Part shown: positions 16,724-25,094 of the stretch, piece by piece
How the letters are laid out: each line of letters opens with the position of its first letter
Numbering within the stretch: the stretch's first letter is position 1
Assembly (NCBI RefSeq): GCF_001202035.1
Contig: NZ_LGHT01000036.1
Coordinates: forward strand, 186,001-250,000
From: Pseudorhodobacter wandonensis
GTDB lineage: Bacteria > Pseudomonadota > Alphaproteobacteria > Rhodobacterales > Rhodobacteraceae
Length of the DNA stretch: 64,000 nt
Direction: 5' to 3'
The notes under the pieces: generated by a model
Told to the model about the DNA's origin: nothing
Seen by the model: only the letters and a program-made list of their open reading frames with translations
Databases searched by the model: none
Program-made: the position numbers and the translations under genes

Positions 16724-17548
16724 ATGCCGGAAATAGACCCCAAAGACCAATCGCTGAAAACCTTGCAGGGCCTGCACCTGTGGCACGCCCCGATGTCGAG
16801 CTGTTCACAACGGGTGCGGATCGTGCTTGCAGAAACCGGGCAAGGATTTGAAAGCCATCTGGTCGATCTTGAAAAAGATGAACATGCGACCGAGGCTTAT
16901 CAGGCTATTCACCCCAAAGGGCTGGTTCCGGCGCTGGTCGATGATGGCCATTTGATTATCGAGTCCATCGACATCATCCAGCATCTCGCAGGAGAGGTTT
17001 CTGACCTTGCAGTCACCAGTACGCCCGAACTGCTCGATCTGGCCGACAAGGCCCAACTGGACCTGAAACTGCTGACATTCGAGTTTCTGTTCCGTGCAGC
17101 GCCGCCGCCGCCAAAGGAAGCCGCAGAGGCCTTTCAACGTGCGCATAAAAATGAATGGCTAAAGCAGTTTCGGTTGGATTTCGCAGCCGGTTTTGCCAAG
17201 GAACGGATTGATGAGGCGGTCACGCGCACGGATGCCGGTTTTCGGCACCTGAACAGCTTGCTGGCTGACGGGCGTCCTTACCTGTCAGGTGATGTTTTCT
17301 CTCTCAGCGATATTGCCTGGATGCCGAACATGCACCGTTTCAACCTGATGGGCTGGCCATTCGAGCGGACACCGCATTTGCAAAAATGGTTTGAGCGTGT
17401 CTCCAAACGCCCCAGCTATCAGCAAGGGTTGTTGAGTTTTCAGAACGAACATGTGGCCGGGGCGTTTGCCGCATATACCGCCAAACGCCGCAGGGAAGGC
17501 ACCGATATCAGTACGTTTGGCAGTCTGGTTACCGGCCCAGCCAATTAG
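16724..17548 (+). CDS. Glutathione S-transferase family protein
   Basis: A 274-residue GST: thioredoxin-like N-terminal domain (about 13-90) with SSCSQRVR as the likely catalytic turn (Ser with a nearby Cys) and IIESIDIIQHLA as the glutathione gamma-glutamyl contact (ES motif), then an all-helical domain with SLSDIAWMPNMHR. The longer C-terminal domain and sequence feel closer to etherase/dehalogenase-like GSTs than to housekeeping forms. As last gene of the cluster it may open a ring, remove a leaving group or break an ether bond in the substrate. This is inference; GSTs are often only loosely tied to their operon. Confidence 0.85.
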   Translation: MPEIDPKDQSLKTLQGLHLWHAPMSSCSQRVRIVLAETGQGFESHLVDLEKDEHATEAYQAIHPKGLVPALVDDGHLIIESIDIIQHLAGEVSDLAVTSTPELLDLADKAQLDLKLLTFEFLFRAAPPPPKEAAEAFQRAHKNEWLKQFRLDFAAGFAKERIDEAVTRTDAGFRHLNSLLADGRPYLSGDVFSLSDIAWMPNMHRFNLMGWPFERTPHLQKWFERVSKRPSYQQGLLSFQNEHVAGAFAAYTAKRRREGTDISTFGSLVTGPAN

Positions 17549-17619
17549 ACACGGCTGGGGTTTGTAGGCCAGGTTTCAACCCGTCTACTTGCCCAGACAG
17601 GCCAGCGACATCTCCAAAA

Positions 17620-17645
17620 AAAGGCCCGGCGCGCGTTGGGCCTTT
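17620..17645. terminator. Terminator between the catabolic cluster and dnaE2
   Basis: AAAGGCCC (17620-17627) and GGGCCTTT (17638-17645) form an 8-bp perfect stem, preceded by a run of A and ending in T on the plus strand. The placement between convergent genes suits a bidirectional terminator for the cluster and for dnaE2. Confidence 0.75.
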
Positions 17646-17674
17646 GCATTCTGGATGTGTTCTTTGACAGGCTT

Positions 17675-20600
17675 TCAATGGAAATCGCGGCTGGGAAACA
17701 GCTTTTTCGCCTGCTCGCGTGGGTGACGTGCTGATGACCTTATACTGCCCCCGACAGGGCGTTTTGTTTCATCTGCACGGCCGTCATTGGCATCGATCAT
17801 CACGGGGCGACCAAGGGTGGCCAGCAGGTGCGAGACATCCTCGACACTCTCGGCAATCAGGTGCGTTGTTGGTCCATCGTGCTGCACGCGCCCTGTCACG
17901 CGGACCAACCGTCCCGCGATAACGGCTTTGCGAAAGGCGTGATAGACCTGCTTCCAGACGATCACATTGGCGGTGCCGGATTCGTCCTCCAGCGTCAGGA
18001 AGATCACCCCCGCTGCCGTGCCGGGGCGTTGGCGGGTGATGACAAGACCCGTGATCGTAGCGCGGCCTTTTGTATTGGTAAGACGGTCATGCGGTAAGCT
18101 TTCCGGCAGGCGCGGCCGCAGCAGTTCCATCGGGTGGGCGCGCAAGGACAGGCGCAGCGACAGGTAATCCTCAATCACCTCTTGGCCCAGCGTCATTTGC
18201 GGCAAGCTGACGGTTGGCTCGTTTTCGCCTTCGCCATCAGTGCCGAACAGCGGCAGAGGCGCGGGGGCTTTCAGCGCCTTCGCGGCCCATAGCGCATCGC
18301 GGCGGGTGAGGCCAAGGGCGGCAAAGGCATCCGCTTCGGCCAGCCGTTCCAGCGTGTCGGGCGGGATGCCAGCACGCCGCCACAGGCTTTCAACATCAGG
18401 GTAGCCATTGGCGCGGGCGGCGGTAATCCACGCGGCGTCCTCGGCGCGTAAGCCTTTGATTTGGCGAAAGCCAAGGCGCAGGGCAAGGCTGCCATCGGGG
18501 CGGGGTTCCAGCGTGCAATCCCAATCGGAATGGTTCACCGAAATGGGCCGCACCTCGACGCCCCTATCGCGGGCGTCACGCACCAGTTGCGCGGGGGCAT
18601 AAAACCCCATCGGCTGGCTGTTCAACAACGCGCAGGTGAACACGGCCTGATGATGGCATTTCAACCACGCGGAAATATAGACGAGGCGCGCAAAACTGGC
18701 GGCGTGACTTTCGGGGAAACCGTAGCTGCCAAATCCTTCGATCTGCGCGAAACAGCGGGTCGCGAAATCCGCATCATACCCCCGCGCCAACATCCCCGAG
18801 ATGAAACGGTCGCGGAACCCGCCGATGGTGCCCATGCGTTTGAAGGTGGCGAGGCTGCGGCGCAAACGGTCGGCCTCGGACGGGGTAAACCCTGCGGCGA
18901 CCACGGCGATTTGCATCGCTTGTTCTTGGAACAACGGCACGCCATAGGTGCGGCCCAACACCTCCATCATCGCGGGGCCAAGGTCTTCAACCGGTTCGCG
19001 GCCCATGCGGCGGTTGATGAACGGATGGACCATACCGCCTTGGATCGGGCCGGGGCGGATGATCGCGACCTCGCAAACGAGGTCATAAAACTTGCGCGGG
19101 CGCATGCGGGGCAGAAAGTTCAACTGCGCGCGGCTTTCGACCTGAAACACCCCGATGGCATCGGCACGGCAGAGCATATCATAGACGGGCGGATTTTCCG
19201 GCGGCACATTGGCCAGCGTCAGATTTTGGCCGCGATGCTGGGCCAACAGGCCGAACGCCTTGCGGATGCAGGTGAGCATGCCAAGCGCCAGAATATCGAC
19301 CTTGAGCAAGCCCAAAGCGTCGATATCATCCTTATCCCACTCAATAATCGTGCGGTCATCCATCGCGGCGTTTTCAATCGGGCAGAGCTCATCCAAACGC
19401 CCGTGCGTGATGACAAAGCCGCCGACATGCTGCGACAGATGGCGGGGAAAACCGATGATTTCACCAATCAATTTGGTCGCCAGCATGACGCGGCTGTCAG
19501 CAGGATTCAGCCCCGCATCACGCATCCGGTCCGCATCTGGGGCGGCAGCGGACCAGCCCCAGATTTGCCCCGACAACCGCGCGACCACGTCTTGCGACAG
19601 GCCCATGACCTTGCCCACCTCGCGGATCGCCGCGCGGCTGCGAAAATGGATGACCGTGGCGGTCAGGCCCGCGCGTTCGCGGCCGTAACGCTCGTAAATC
19701 CACTGGATCACCTCTTCGCGGCGCTCATGCTCGAAATCCACGTCGATATCCGGCGGCTCGCCGCGTTCTTTGCTGATAAAACGTTCAAAGATCAGGGTGA
19801 TGGATTCGGGCGGCACCTCGGTGATGCCCAAAAGGTAGCAGACCACCGAATTGGCGGCGGACCCGCGGCCTTGGCACAGGATGCCTTTGGAGCGTGCGAA
19901 TTGCACGATGTCATGCACGGTCAGGAAATAGGGAGCGTATTCCACCTCGCGGATCAGGGTCAGTTCCTTTTCCACGCGGTGGATGATTTTGGGCGGCGGT
20001 CCAGCGGGATAGCGCCAGTTCAGCCCCGCGCGGGTCAGGCGTTCAAGGCGGTCTTGTGCGGGTTCGCCGTCTTTCGCCTCATCGGGGTATTGATAGCGCA
20101 GCTCATTCAGCTGAAAGGCGCAGCGGTCGGCAATCTCGACCGTGCGGCGCAGGGCGGCGGGGTGCCGGTGAAACAGGCGGGCCATCTCGGCCCCGGTTTT
20201 CAGGCGGCGCTCGCCATTTGCAAGGCGGTTGGTGCCGATGTTGTCGATGGTGCAGCCCAGCCGCAGGCAGGTCAGCACATCGGCCAAAGGGCGGCGGGCG
20301 GCGCGGTGCATCAACGCATCACCGACCGCGACCATCGGCAGGTTGGTGTTTTGCGCCAGCATCGCCAACTGATCAAGGCGGGTTTGGTCGCGCCCGTCAT
20401 AGCGCGGGGCGGCGCCCAGAAAGCACTGGCTGGGAAATGCGCGGGCCACGGCCAGCAGGTCACTGCGGGGGCAGGTGGCCTCCAGCGGGTCGGGTGGCAG
20501 GGCGATCAGGATCATGCCTGCGCCCCATTCGCCCAGATCGGCGCGGGTCAGGTGGCATTCGCCTTTGGGCGCGCGGCGTTTGCCAAGCGAGAGAAGCCGC

Positions 20601-21022
20601 GTCAGGCGCGACCAAGCGGCGATATCGGTCGGCAAGGCCAGCCATTCCACACCCGAGTCGGTCAGCACCAGCCGCGCGCCAGCGATCAGTTTTGGCAGGG
20701 GGGCGTCTGGCTGTAATGGGGCATCGGTCGCGCCGCTGAAACGCGGCACAGTCTGGCGGCTGGAATGATCGGTCACCTGCTGCGACCGGATGGCAGGGCC
20801 GCCCTGTGCTGCGCCACTTTGCGCCGCCTCATCGCGCAGGCGGGCCAGTTCTTTCAACGCCGAGAATGCCCGCACCACACCCGCCACCGAGTTGCGGTCG
20901 GTGATGGCGATGGCGGACAGGCCAAGCTCGGCGGCGCGGGTGATCAATTCCTCGGGGTGCGAGGCGCCTTGCAGGAAAGTGAAGTTGGAGGTGGTGCAGA
21001 GCTCGGCATAGGCGTGGGTCAT
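17675..21022 (-). CDS. dnaE2: Error-prone DNA polymerase DnaE2
   Basis: A 1115-residue C-family polymerase for translesion synthesis in the SOS response. Order: PHP domain at the N-terminus (YAELCTTSNFTFLQGASHPE), polymerase core with CQGRGSAANSVVCYLLG and catalytic aspartates in PPDIDVDFEHERREE, helix-hairpin-helix region, and a C-terminal OB domain (ATITGLVITRQRPGTAAGVI). The PHP domain holds an extra Gln/Ser/Pro-rich stretch of about 40 residues near 68-110. DnaE2 of this type lacks its own clamp-binding motif and relies on ImuB. The ATG overlaps the imuB stop by four bases (ATGA), so it is the last gene of the LexA-controlled yedK-imuA-imuB-dnaE2 unit. Confidence 0.95.
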   Translation of the reverse strand: MTHAYAELCTTSNFTFLQGASHPEELITRAAELGLSAIAITDRNSVAGVVRAFSALKELARLRDEAAQSGAAQGGPAIRSQQVTDHSSRQTVPRFSGATDAPLQPDAPLPKLIAGARLVLTDSGVEWLALPTDIAAWSRLTRLLSLGKRRAPKGECHLTRADLGEWGAGMILIALPPDPLEATCPRSDLLAVARAFPSQCFLGAAPRYDGRDQTRLDQLAMLAQNTNLPMVAVGDALMHRAARRPLADVLTCLRLGCTIDNIGTNRLANGERRLKTGAEMARLFHRHPAALRRTVEIADRCAFQLNELRYQYPDEAKDGEPAQDRLERLTRAGLNWRYPAGPPPKIIHRVEKELTLIREVEYAPYFLTVHDIVQFARSKGILCQGRGSAANSVVCYLLGITEVPPESITLIFERFISKERGEPPDIDVDFEHERREEVIQWIYERYGRERAGLTATVIHFRSRAAIREVGKVMGLSQDVVARLSGQIWGWSAAAPDADRMRDAGLNPADSRVMLATKLIGEIIGFPRHLSQHVGGFVITHGRLDELCPIENAAMDDRTIIEWDKDDIDALGLLKVDILALGMLTCIRKAFGLLAQHRGQNLTLANVPPENPPVYDMLCRADAIGVFQVESRAQLNFLPRMRPRKFYDLVCEVAIIRPGPIQGGMVHPFINRRMGREPVEDLGPAMMEVLGRTYGVPLFQEQAMQIAVVAAGFTPSEADRLRRSLATFKRMGTIGGFRDRFISGMLARGYDADFATRCFAQIEGFGSYGFPESHAASFARLVYISAWLKCHHQAVFTCALLNSQPMGFYAPAQLVRDARDRGVEVRPISVNHSDWDCTLEPRPDGSLALRLGFRQIKGLRAEDAAWITAARANGYPDVESLWRRAGIPPDTLERLAEADAFAALGLTRRDALWAAKALKAPAPLPLFGTDGEGENEPTVSLPQMTLGQEVIEDYLSLRLSLRAHPMELLRPRLPESLPHDRLTNTKGRATITGLVITRQRPGTAAGVIFLTLEDESGTANVIVWKQVYHAFRKAVIAGRLVRVTGRVQHDGPTTHLIAESVEDVSHLLATLGRPVMIDANDGRADETKRPVGGSIRSSARHPREQAKKLFPSRDFH

Positions 21023-22575
21023 GCGAACTCGCCCTGCACATACCAGTTTTTGCCCCCTGCAGGTGCGGGCCAGTTTTTACCCCCTGCGGGGGCGGGCCAG
21101 TTTTTACCCTCTGTAGGGGCGGGCCAATCGGCGCTATGCGCTTGCGGCGTCACGAACAACCACAGGCGCGGGCCTTCTTGGGTTTCCACCCGCCAGTAAT
21201 CGCGCAAACCGCTGCGCCATGCGGGGTCATCAAACCACCATTCCGGCGTGATGCGTTCAGGCCCCATGGCGCGCAGGGTGGTAAACCGCATCCGCCGCCA
21301 GCGGAAATGGTTGGGCGGGTGGCCCGAGGCGGTGGTGACAGGTTCCGGCGCGAACAGGGTGATCGGGCGGCTGGGGCCCTTGTGACGGGGCTGGGTTTGC
21401 GGAGCGCTATAGGCGGCGGGGGCGATGATCTGGCTGCGCTCGGGGATCAGGCTGTCGGCAGGCAGCAGCCGCAGCACGCGGTCAAACCCGATGCGATTGC
21501 CGAGGGATGAGAGAAGATCGGCCAGCGCATCCTCATGCCGCACCGTTGAGCCACCGATCTGTTCAGGTGCCAGCGGTTCCACCACAGGGGCAGTCAGCCG
21601 CACGGCATCAATGCCAAAGCCTGCGTCGATATCGTCCACACCTTTGGCAAAAAGTGCTGCAATGCGGGTGGGGTCGCGCATCGGGCGGGCAAGGCCGATT
21701 TCCACCAGCACCACGCCGCGATCCACGCGGCGGAGTTCCAGTCGCACACGGCGCGCGCCCATACGGGTGGCGGCCAGCTTGGCGCACAGCCGATCGAGCA
21801 AACGTTCCAAGCCCGCCATCACGTCTGATTGCAAGCCAATCGGATCGGGCAAGGTCATCCGCACGCCGAAATGCGGGGCGTCAGGTTCGGCGGCAACGGG
21901 TTCGGCATGCTGCCCCAAAGCCTGATCGAGCCGCATCACCAAGCCTTGGCCAAAGCGGCGGGCCAGCGGCGCGCGGGGTAAGGGGAGGAGGTCACGAATG
22001 CGCGTCAAGCCAACCCGAGCCAACCCTGCTGCCGTATCATGATCAATGCGCAGCGCGGTGATCGGCAGGCGGCCAAGCCCCTGTTGCAACTGCCCGTCAG
22101 GGATAATCCCACCACCATGGCGGGCGAGCGCATGCGCCGCGCCGCGTGTGCCGGCAATGGCGCTGGTGGCGGCCAAACCAGCGCGTTCCAGCCGTGCTTG
22201 CAGGTCGTCACGCAGATCGGCCTCGCCGCCGAACAAATGCGGCACGCCGGAAATATCGGCCATCAACCCGTCCGGCCCATCGCTGGCCACCATCGGCGCA
22301 TAGCGGCTGGCCCAGCGGCGCAAGCTGGCCAAGGCTGCGGCCTCCCGCGCCAGATCGGCTGGGCGGGTGGCAAGATCGGGGCAAATCGCGCGGGCATCGG
22401 CCAGCGCCATGCCGCGCGACAGGCCAAGTGCCATGGCCGACGGATTAACGCAATGCAGATGATCGGAATTACCCGACCGCAGGGTCAGGGCAAATGGCCC
22501 CTCAACGGGCCTGTCCCGCAGGCTGGTGTCGCTCGCCAGCCGCGGAAACCATATGGAAAGCAGTCGTCGCGCCAT
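21019..22575 (-). CDS. imuB: ImuB, catalytically inactive Y-family polymerase of the mutasome
   Basis: A 518-residue Y-family-like protein that bridges ImuA, DnaE2 and the beta clamp during mutagenic repair. It starts MARRLLSIWFPRLASD: the N-terminal strand carries no DxD as active Y polymerases do, consistent with a loss of catalysis known for ImuB. The little-finger-like region spans about 230-340. The C-terminal tail ends in WYVQGEFA preceded by three near-identical 9-residue repeats (WPAP-x-x-GKN), encoded by 27-bp tandem repeats at 21043-21123. It overlaps imuA by 74 bp at its 5' end and dnaE2 by 4 bp at its 3' end. Confidence 0.93.
   Translation of the reverse strand: MARRLLSIWFPRLASDTSLRDRPVEGPFALTLRSGNSDHLHCVNPSAMALGLSRGMALADARAICPDLATRPADLAREAAALASLRRWASRYAPMVASDGPDGLMADISGVPHLFGGEADLRDDLQARLERAGLAATSAIAGTRGAAHALARHGGGIIPDGQLQQGLGRLPITALRIDHDTAAGLARVGLTRIRDLLPLPRAPLARRFGQGLVMRLDQALGQHAEPVAAEPDAPHFGVRMTLPDPIGLQSDVMAGLERLLDRLCAKLAATRMGARRVRLELRRVDRGVVLVEIGLARPMRDPTRIAALFAKGVDDIDAGFGIDAVRLTAPVVEPLAPEQIGGSTVRHEDALADLLSSLGNRIGFDRVLRLLPADSLIPERSQIIAPAAYSAPQTQPRHKGPSRPITLFAPEPVTTASGHPPNHFRWRRMRFTTLRAMGPERITPEWWFDDPAWRSGLRDYWRVETQEGPRLWLFVTPQAHSADWPAPTEGKNWPAPAGGKNWPAPAGGKNWYVQGEFA
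21043..21123 (-). repeat. 27-bp in-frame tandem repeat, three units, in imuB 3' end
   Basis: Units 21043-21069, 21070-21096 and 21097-21123 differ at only a few positions. Each encodes the nine residues WPAP[AT][GE]GKN in imuB. The length is a multiple of three, so unit gain or loss would leave the frame intact. Confidence 0.95.
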
Positions 22576-23086
22576 TCCAGTTTACAACCCAATTCCCTAA
22601 AGTTCCTCTTTTGTTCTTTTTAAGAGTCCAGCGATGCAGAGTCGAGTCTGCATCGCTGGCCTGCGGTTCACAATGCCAACGGCTCTCGGTCGCATTGCTG
22701 CCCGCATCGGTCTGGATCAGCATCAGACCCGTGGTGCCGCCCGCCTCCGCGGCGAGTTGAAAACGCCTGCCAGCGGTCAGGGACAGCGGCTGCGACGGCT
22801 CGGCAATCACCAAGCCAACTGGGGCCGCGCGCAGGGTTTCTTCAACGCACCAGAGCAGGTCGGTCTCATTTGTCGGGCGCAGCAAGTGCAGCCGTTCGCC
22901 CACGCCCTGCGGCAACCCGCGCAGCATTAGTATCTCGGGCATATGGGCAGGAATTATCCAGATCAACGGCCCAACGTGGCGCGCGGCTTGAAAACCCGCA
23001 AAGGCGCGGCGGCCACGGCCCTCGGCCTCATGCACGCGTCGTTTCAAAAGGGAGAAGGGATCGCCCGAAGAGGTTTCAAACCGCAT
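22502..23086 (-). CDS. imuA: ImuA-family mutasome protein
   Basis: A 194-residue RecA-fold-like protein of the SOS mutasome, shorter than the roughly 230-residue typical form. The core reads GPLIWIIPAH, then LHLLRPTNETDLLWCVEETL, APVGLVIAEP and GLMLIQTDAG, matching the ImuA pattern used with ImuB in Rhodobacterales; no Walker A is present. The start at 23086 (MRFETSSGDPF) overlaps the yedK stop by 11 bp; an in-frame ATG at 23125 would lie deeper within yedK. ImuA binds ImuB and tunes RecA. The 3' end overlaps imuB by 74 bp, an unusually long overlap. Confidence 0.85.
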   Translation of the reverse strand: MRFETSSGDPFSLLKRRVHEAEGRGRRAFAGFQAARHVGPLIWIIPAHMPEILMLRGLPQGVGERLHLLRPTNETDLLWCVEETLRAAPVGLVIAEPSQPLSLTAGRRFQLAAEAGGTTGLMLIQTDAGSNATESRWHCEPQASDADSTLHRWTLKKNKRGTLGNWVVNWNGATTAFHMVSAAGERHQPAGQAR

Positions 23087-23756
23087 CGACGCGCCCGCCT
23101 TCGGCAACGATCTGCAACATGCCATCGGGCAGGGGGCGTTGTAATTGCAACGCTTCGGTCGTGGGGGCGGTCAGCCAACGCCGCCATTCTTCAGGCCGCG
23201 TCAAAATCACCGGCATGGCTTTGGGGTGAATCGGCGCCACCTCGGCATTGGGCGGGCAGGTGAGGAAGCCAAAGAGATCGGCCGTCACCTCGCCTTCCTT
23301 CAACTTGCGCACCGAGGTCCATTCGGTGTGCAGCCCAGCGAAAAACGCCAACGGGCGGTCCGGCCCAAGAGCAAACCAGATGGGATGGTTGCGCGGGCTG
23401 CCTGCGCGGGTATCGATTTCGGAAAAGCTGGTGAAAGGCACGAGGCAGCGGTTCTCTACCCCCAGCCAGCGCCGCCAGTGGGACGAGGCGGTATTGCGGA
23501 TATTCGTGACACCGGGATCGGTGCGCTTGCCTTTCAGAAAAACATCCGGCGTGGGCATCCCCCAGCGGGCCTTGGCCATTTGCCAGCCGGTCTGCGCCCC
23601 CTTCCGGATGATCGGCGCGGCATAATCGGGGTAGATGCCGGTTTGCGCGGGAAGGTTGCCGGCTAGATCCTCCAGCGTCTCATCCCCGATCAGCACATCA
23701 TCAAACACATTCCGCATCGCATCCTGGCTTTTGGTCTGGGAATAGAGGTTGCACAT
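23076..23756 (-). CDS. yedK: SOS response-associated peptidase family protein (SRAP/YedK/HMCES)
   Basis: A 226-residue SRAP protein, which forms a stable thiazolidine crosslink with abasic sites in single-stranded DNA through Cys2. MCNLYS at the start supplies that Cys once Met is removed; the conserved ENRCLVPFTSFSE segment and the HPKAMPVIL motif supply the Glu and His positions of the active site. The start at 23756 is dictated by the need for Cys at position 2, although the frame is open upstream. The LexA box sits 34 bp upstream. It heads the imuA-imuB-dnaE2 operon, tying abasic-site shielding to error-prone synthesis. Confidence 0.93.
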   Translation of the reverse strand: MCNLYSQTKSQDAMRNVFDDVLIGDETLEDLAGNLPAQTGIYPDYAAPIIRKGAQTGWQMAKARWGMPTPDVFLKGKRTDPGVTNIRNTASSHWRRWLGVENRCLVPFTSFSEIDTRAGSPRNHPIWFALGPDRPLAFFAGLHTEWTSVRKLKEGEVTADLFGFLTCPPNAEVAPIHPKAMPVILTRPEEWRRWLTAPTTEALQLQRPLPDGMLQIVAEGGRVDAV

Positions 23757-23789
23757 GGGGATGTCCGGAATCGTGGGTGGGCTTGTCTG

Positions 23790-23804
23790 GAACTTTACAG
23801 GAAC
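23790..23804 (-). promoter_or_regulatory. LexA box of the yedK-imuAB-dnaE2 operon
   Basis: On the minus strand the sequence is GTTC-CTGTAAA-GTTC, an exact match to the alphaproteobacterial LexA consensus GTTC-N7-GTTC, 34 bp before the yedK start codon. Confidence 0.88.
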
Positions 23805-24215
23805 ATGCTTGGAAAATAAATGGCTCCGTTTGCGGCAAAAACTCCCGAAACAAGATATGCTGTGCAACGTGAGGGGTGAGCTTTGGCCCATTCAGAGCGT
23901 GATGGAAAATTAAATTCAGCTTTTCCGAGCAGTTTTTTGTGGGCGGCATCGGACGGATTTTTAGGCGCCAGAACCTCGATGAACAGATCGAAAATGAGAC
24001 GAAGATTCTGGTCTGTATCCGCTTGAAAACCCTGGGCTATGGACGATTTAAACCTGTTGGCAAAATGAACCGCAGGGGCGGCAGGATGCCATCTCTCTGG
24101 GGCCGTCAAAGCCCCGCAGCCTTTCAGTCAATGTGCTGGAGCATGCCATCAGGGGGTATTCGATGCAGTGACCTTCACCGAAAGCGGCGAATACACCTGT
24201 CTTTCGTTGGTCGAA
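23805..24215. other. Intergenic stretch upstream of yedK without a recognised gene
   Basis: Holds the upstream promoter region of the SOS operon and a weak hairpin (GGGGC/GCCCC at 24099-24115). A 104-codon open frame on the minus strand (23795-24109) encodes an unrecognised product and ends inside the LexA box; base usage gives no strong coding signal, so I do not call it a gene. Confidence 0.5.
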
Positions 24216-24836
24216 TTACGCTTTGGCGACGCGGGGGCGGGCGGTCTTTGGAACGGGCAGTGCTATTTCATCGAACGGCATTGCCAGTTGCGCCTCGGCA
24301 TGCAGCACAACCATAGCTGCCGCGCGCGCATCTTCGCCTGCGTCGTGATGGTGAAAATGCAAATTTAATACCAGTTTCAGATTGGCCAGACCATGCCCGC
24401 CGTTGCCTTTCAGCTCGGGCCAAGCGCGCCGGGCGATCCTGACGCTGTCGCTCCAGTTTAGGGGCGGCGGCTCAAGGCCCAAAAAACGATGCGCGGCGTT
24501 GATGGCCTGTTTGTCAAAGTTGCTGTGCTGAATGAGTTGATGCCGGGCGAGCAGCGGCAACAAGATCTCAAACGCCTCGGCAAAGGGCAGGGCGTCCGCC
24601 ACATGGTCCGGCCCGATCCCGTGCAGCCGTATATTGAACGGGTCGAAATGGGTGCGCGGATTGACCAGCATCGAGAATGTCTGGATGCCATTGTCGGGCC
24701 CCACACAGGCGAGGCCGATCTGGCAGATGCTGGCGGCATCGCTGCACGCCGTCTCGACATCCAGTGCGATAAACCGAAAATCCCCTTCGGGGACGTGGCT
24801 TATATGTTGAAAGTCTGGGCGGAAAGAGGGGGGCAT
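24216..24836 (-). CDS. DnaQ-like 3'-5' exonuclease
   Basis: A 206-residue DEDD-family exonuclease resembling the epsilon proofreading domain. Motif Exo I is ALDVETA (D26, E28), Exo II lies in QHSNFDKQAI and Exo III in HHDAGEDARAA, the HxAxxD arrangement of the DEDDh group. The protein has no further domain, so it is a stand-alone exonuclease of unknown partner rather than the replicative epsilon. It is oriented like the SOS operon just downstream of it but is separated from it by 459 bp and has no LexA box visible in front of it; an indirect repair link is possible only. Confidence 0.88.
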   Translation of the reverse strand: MPPSFRPDFQHISHVPEGDFRFIALDVETACSDAASICQIGLACVGPDNGIQTFSMLVNPRTHFDPFNIRLHGIGPDHVADALPFAEAFEILLPLLARHQLIQHSNFDKQAINAAHRFLGLEPPPLNWSDSVRIARRAWPELKGNGGHGLANLKLVLNLHFHHHDAGEDARAAAMVVLHAEAQLAMPFDEIALPVPKTARPRVAKA

Positions 24837-25094
24837 GTCTGGAATTGTCAGGCTCTACGGGTTTATGGGATTCGTGCTGGTTTTCGGCATTCGGTTTTGA
24901 TGAGTCAGTTTCTCATAACACTCAACGCCGGTGGGGCAAACGCGTTTCGGATTGGGTAAGCTGGCCTTGTCTAGATGGGTCAATGTGGCTTTTCTTATGG
25001 CCGACCCAATAATGGATGACATGGCTGCGATCAGCAGCGCCCCATCAATCGGCAATAAGGCGGTCTTCCAAAGAAGGGCCACCACCGACGATGT

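Noticed and set aside
15764-16786. A 340-codon open frame on the minus strand opposite the BKACE gene
   Set aside because: Antisense shadow; BKACE motifs on the plus strand are certain and the opposite product matches nothing I know.
18461-20716. A 751-codon open frame on the plus strand opposite dnaE2
   Set aside because: It is the antisense of a clear DnaE2 coding sequence; the translation has no recognisable motif and is rich in the residues expected from an opposite frame of GC-rich code.
21043-21123. Tandem repeats that could be taken for a CRISPR array
   Set aside because: Units are contiguous with no spacers, only three copies, and they are in frame within imuB.
24837-25094. Open frames on both strands between the exonuclease and the integrase remnant
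   Set aside because: Neither translation resembles a known family and both lack convincing ribosome sites; probably leftover sequence from element decay.
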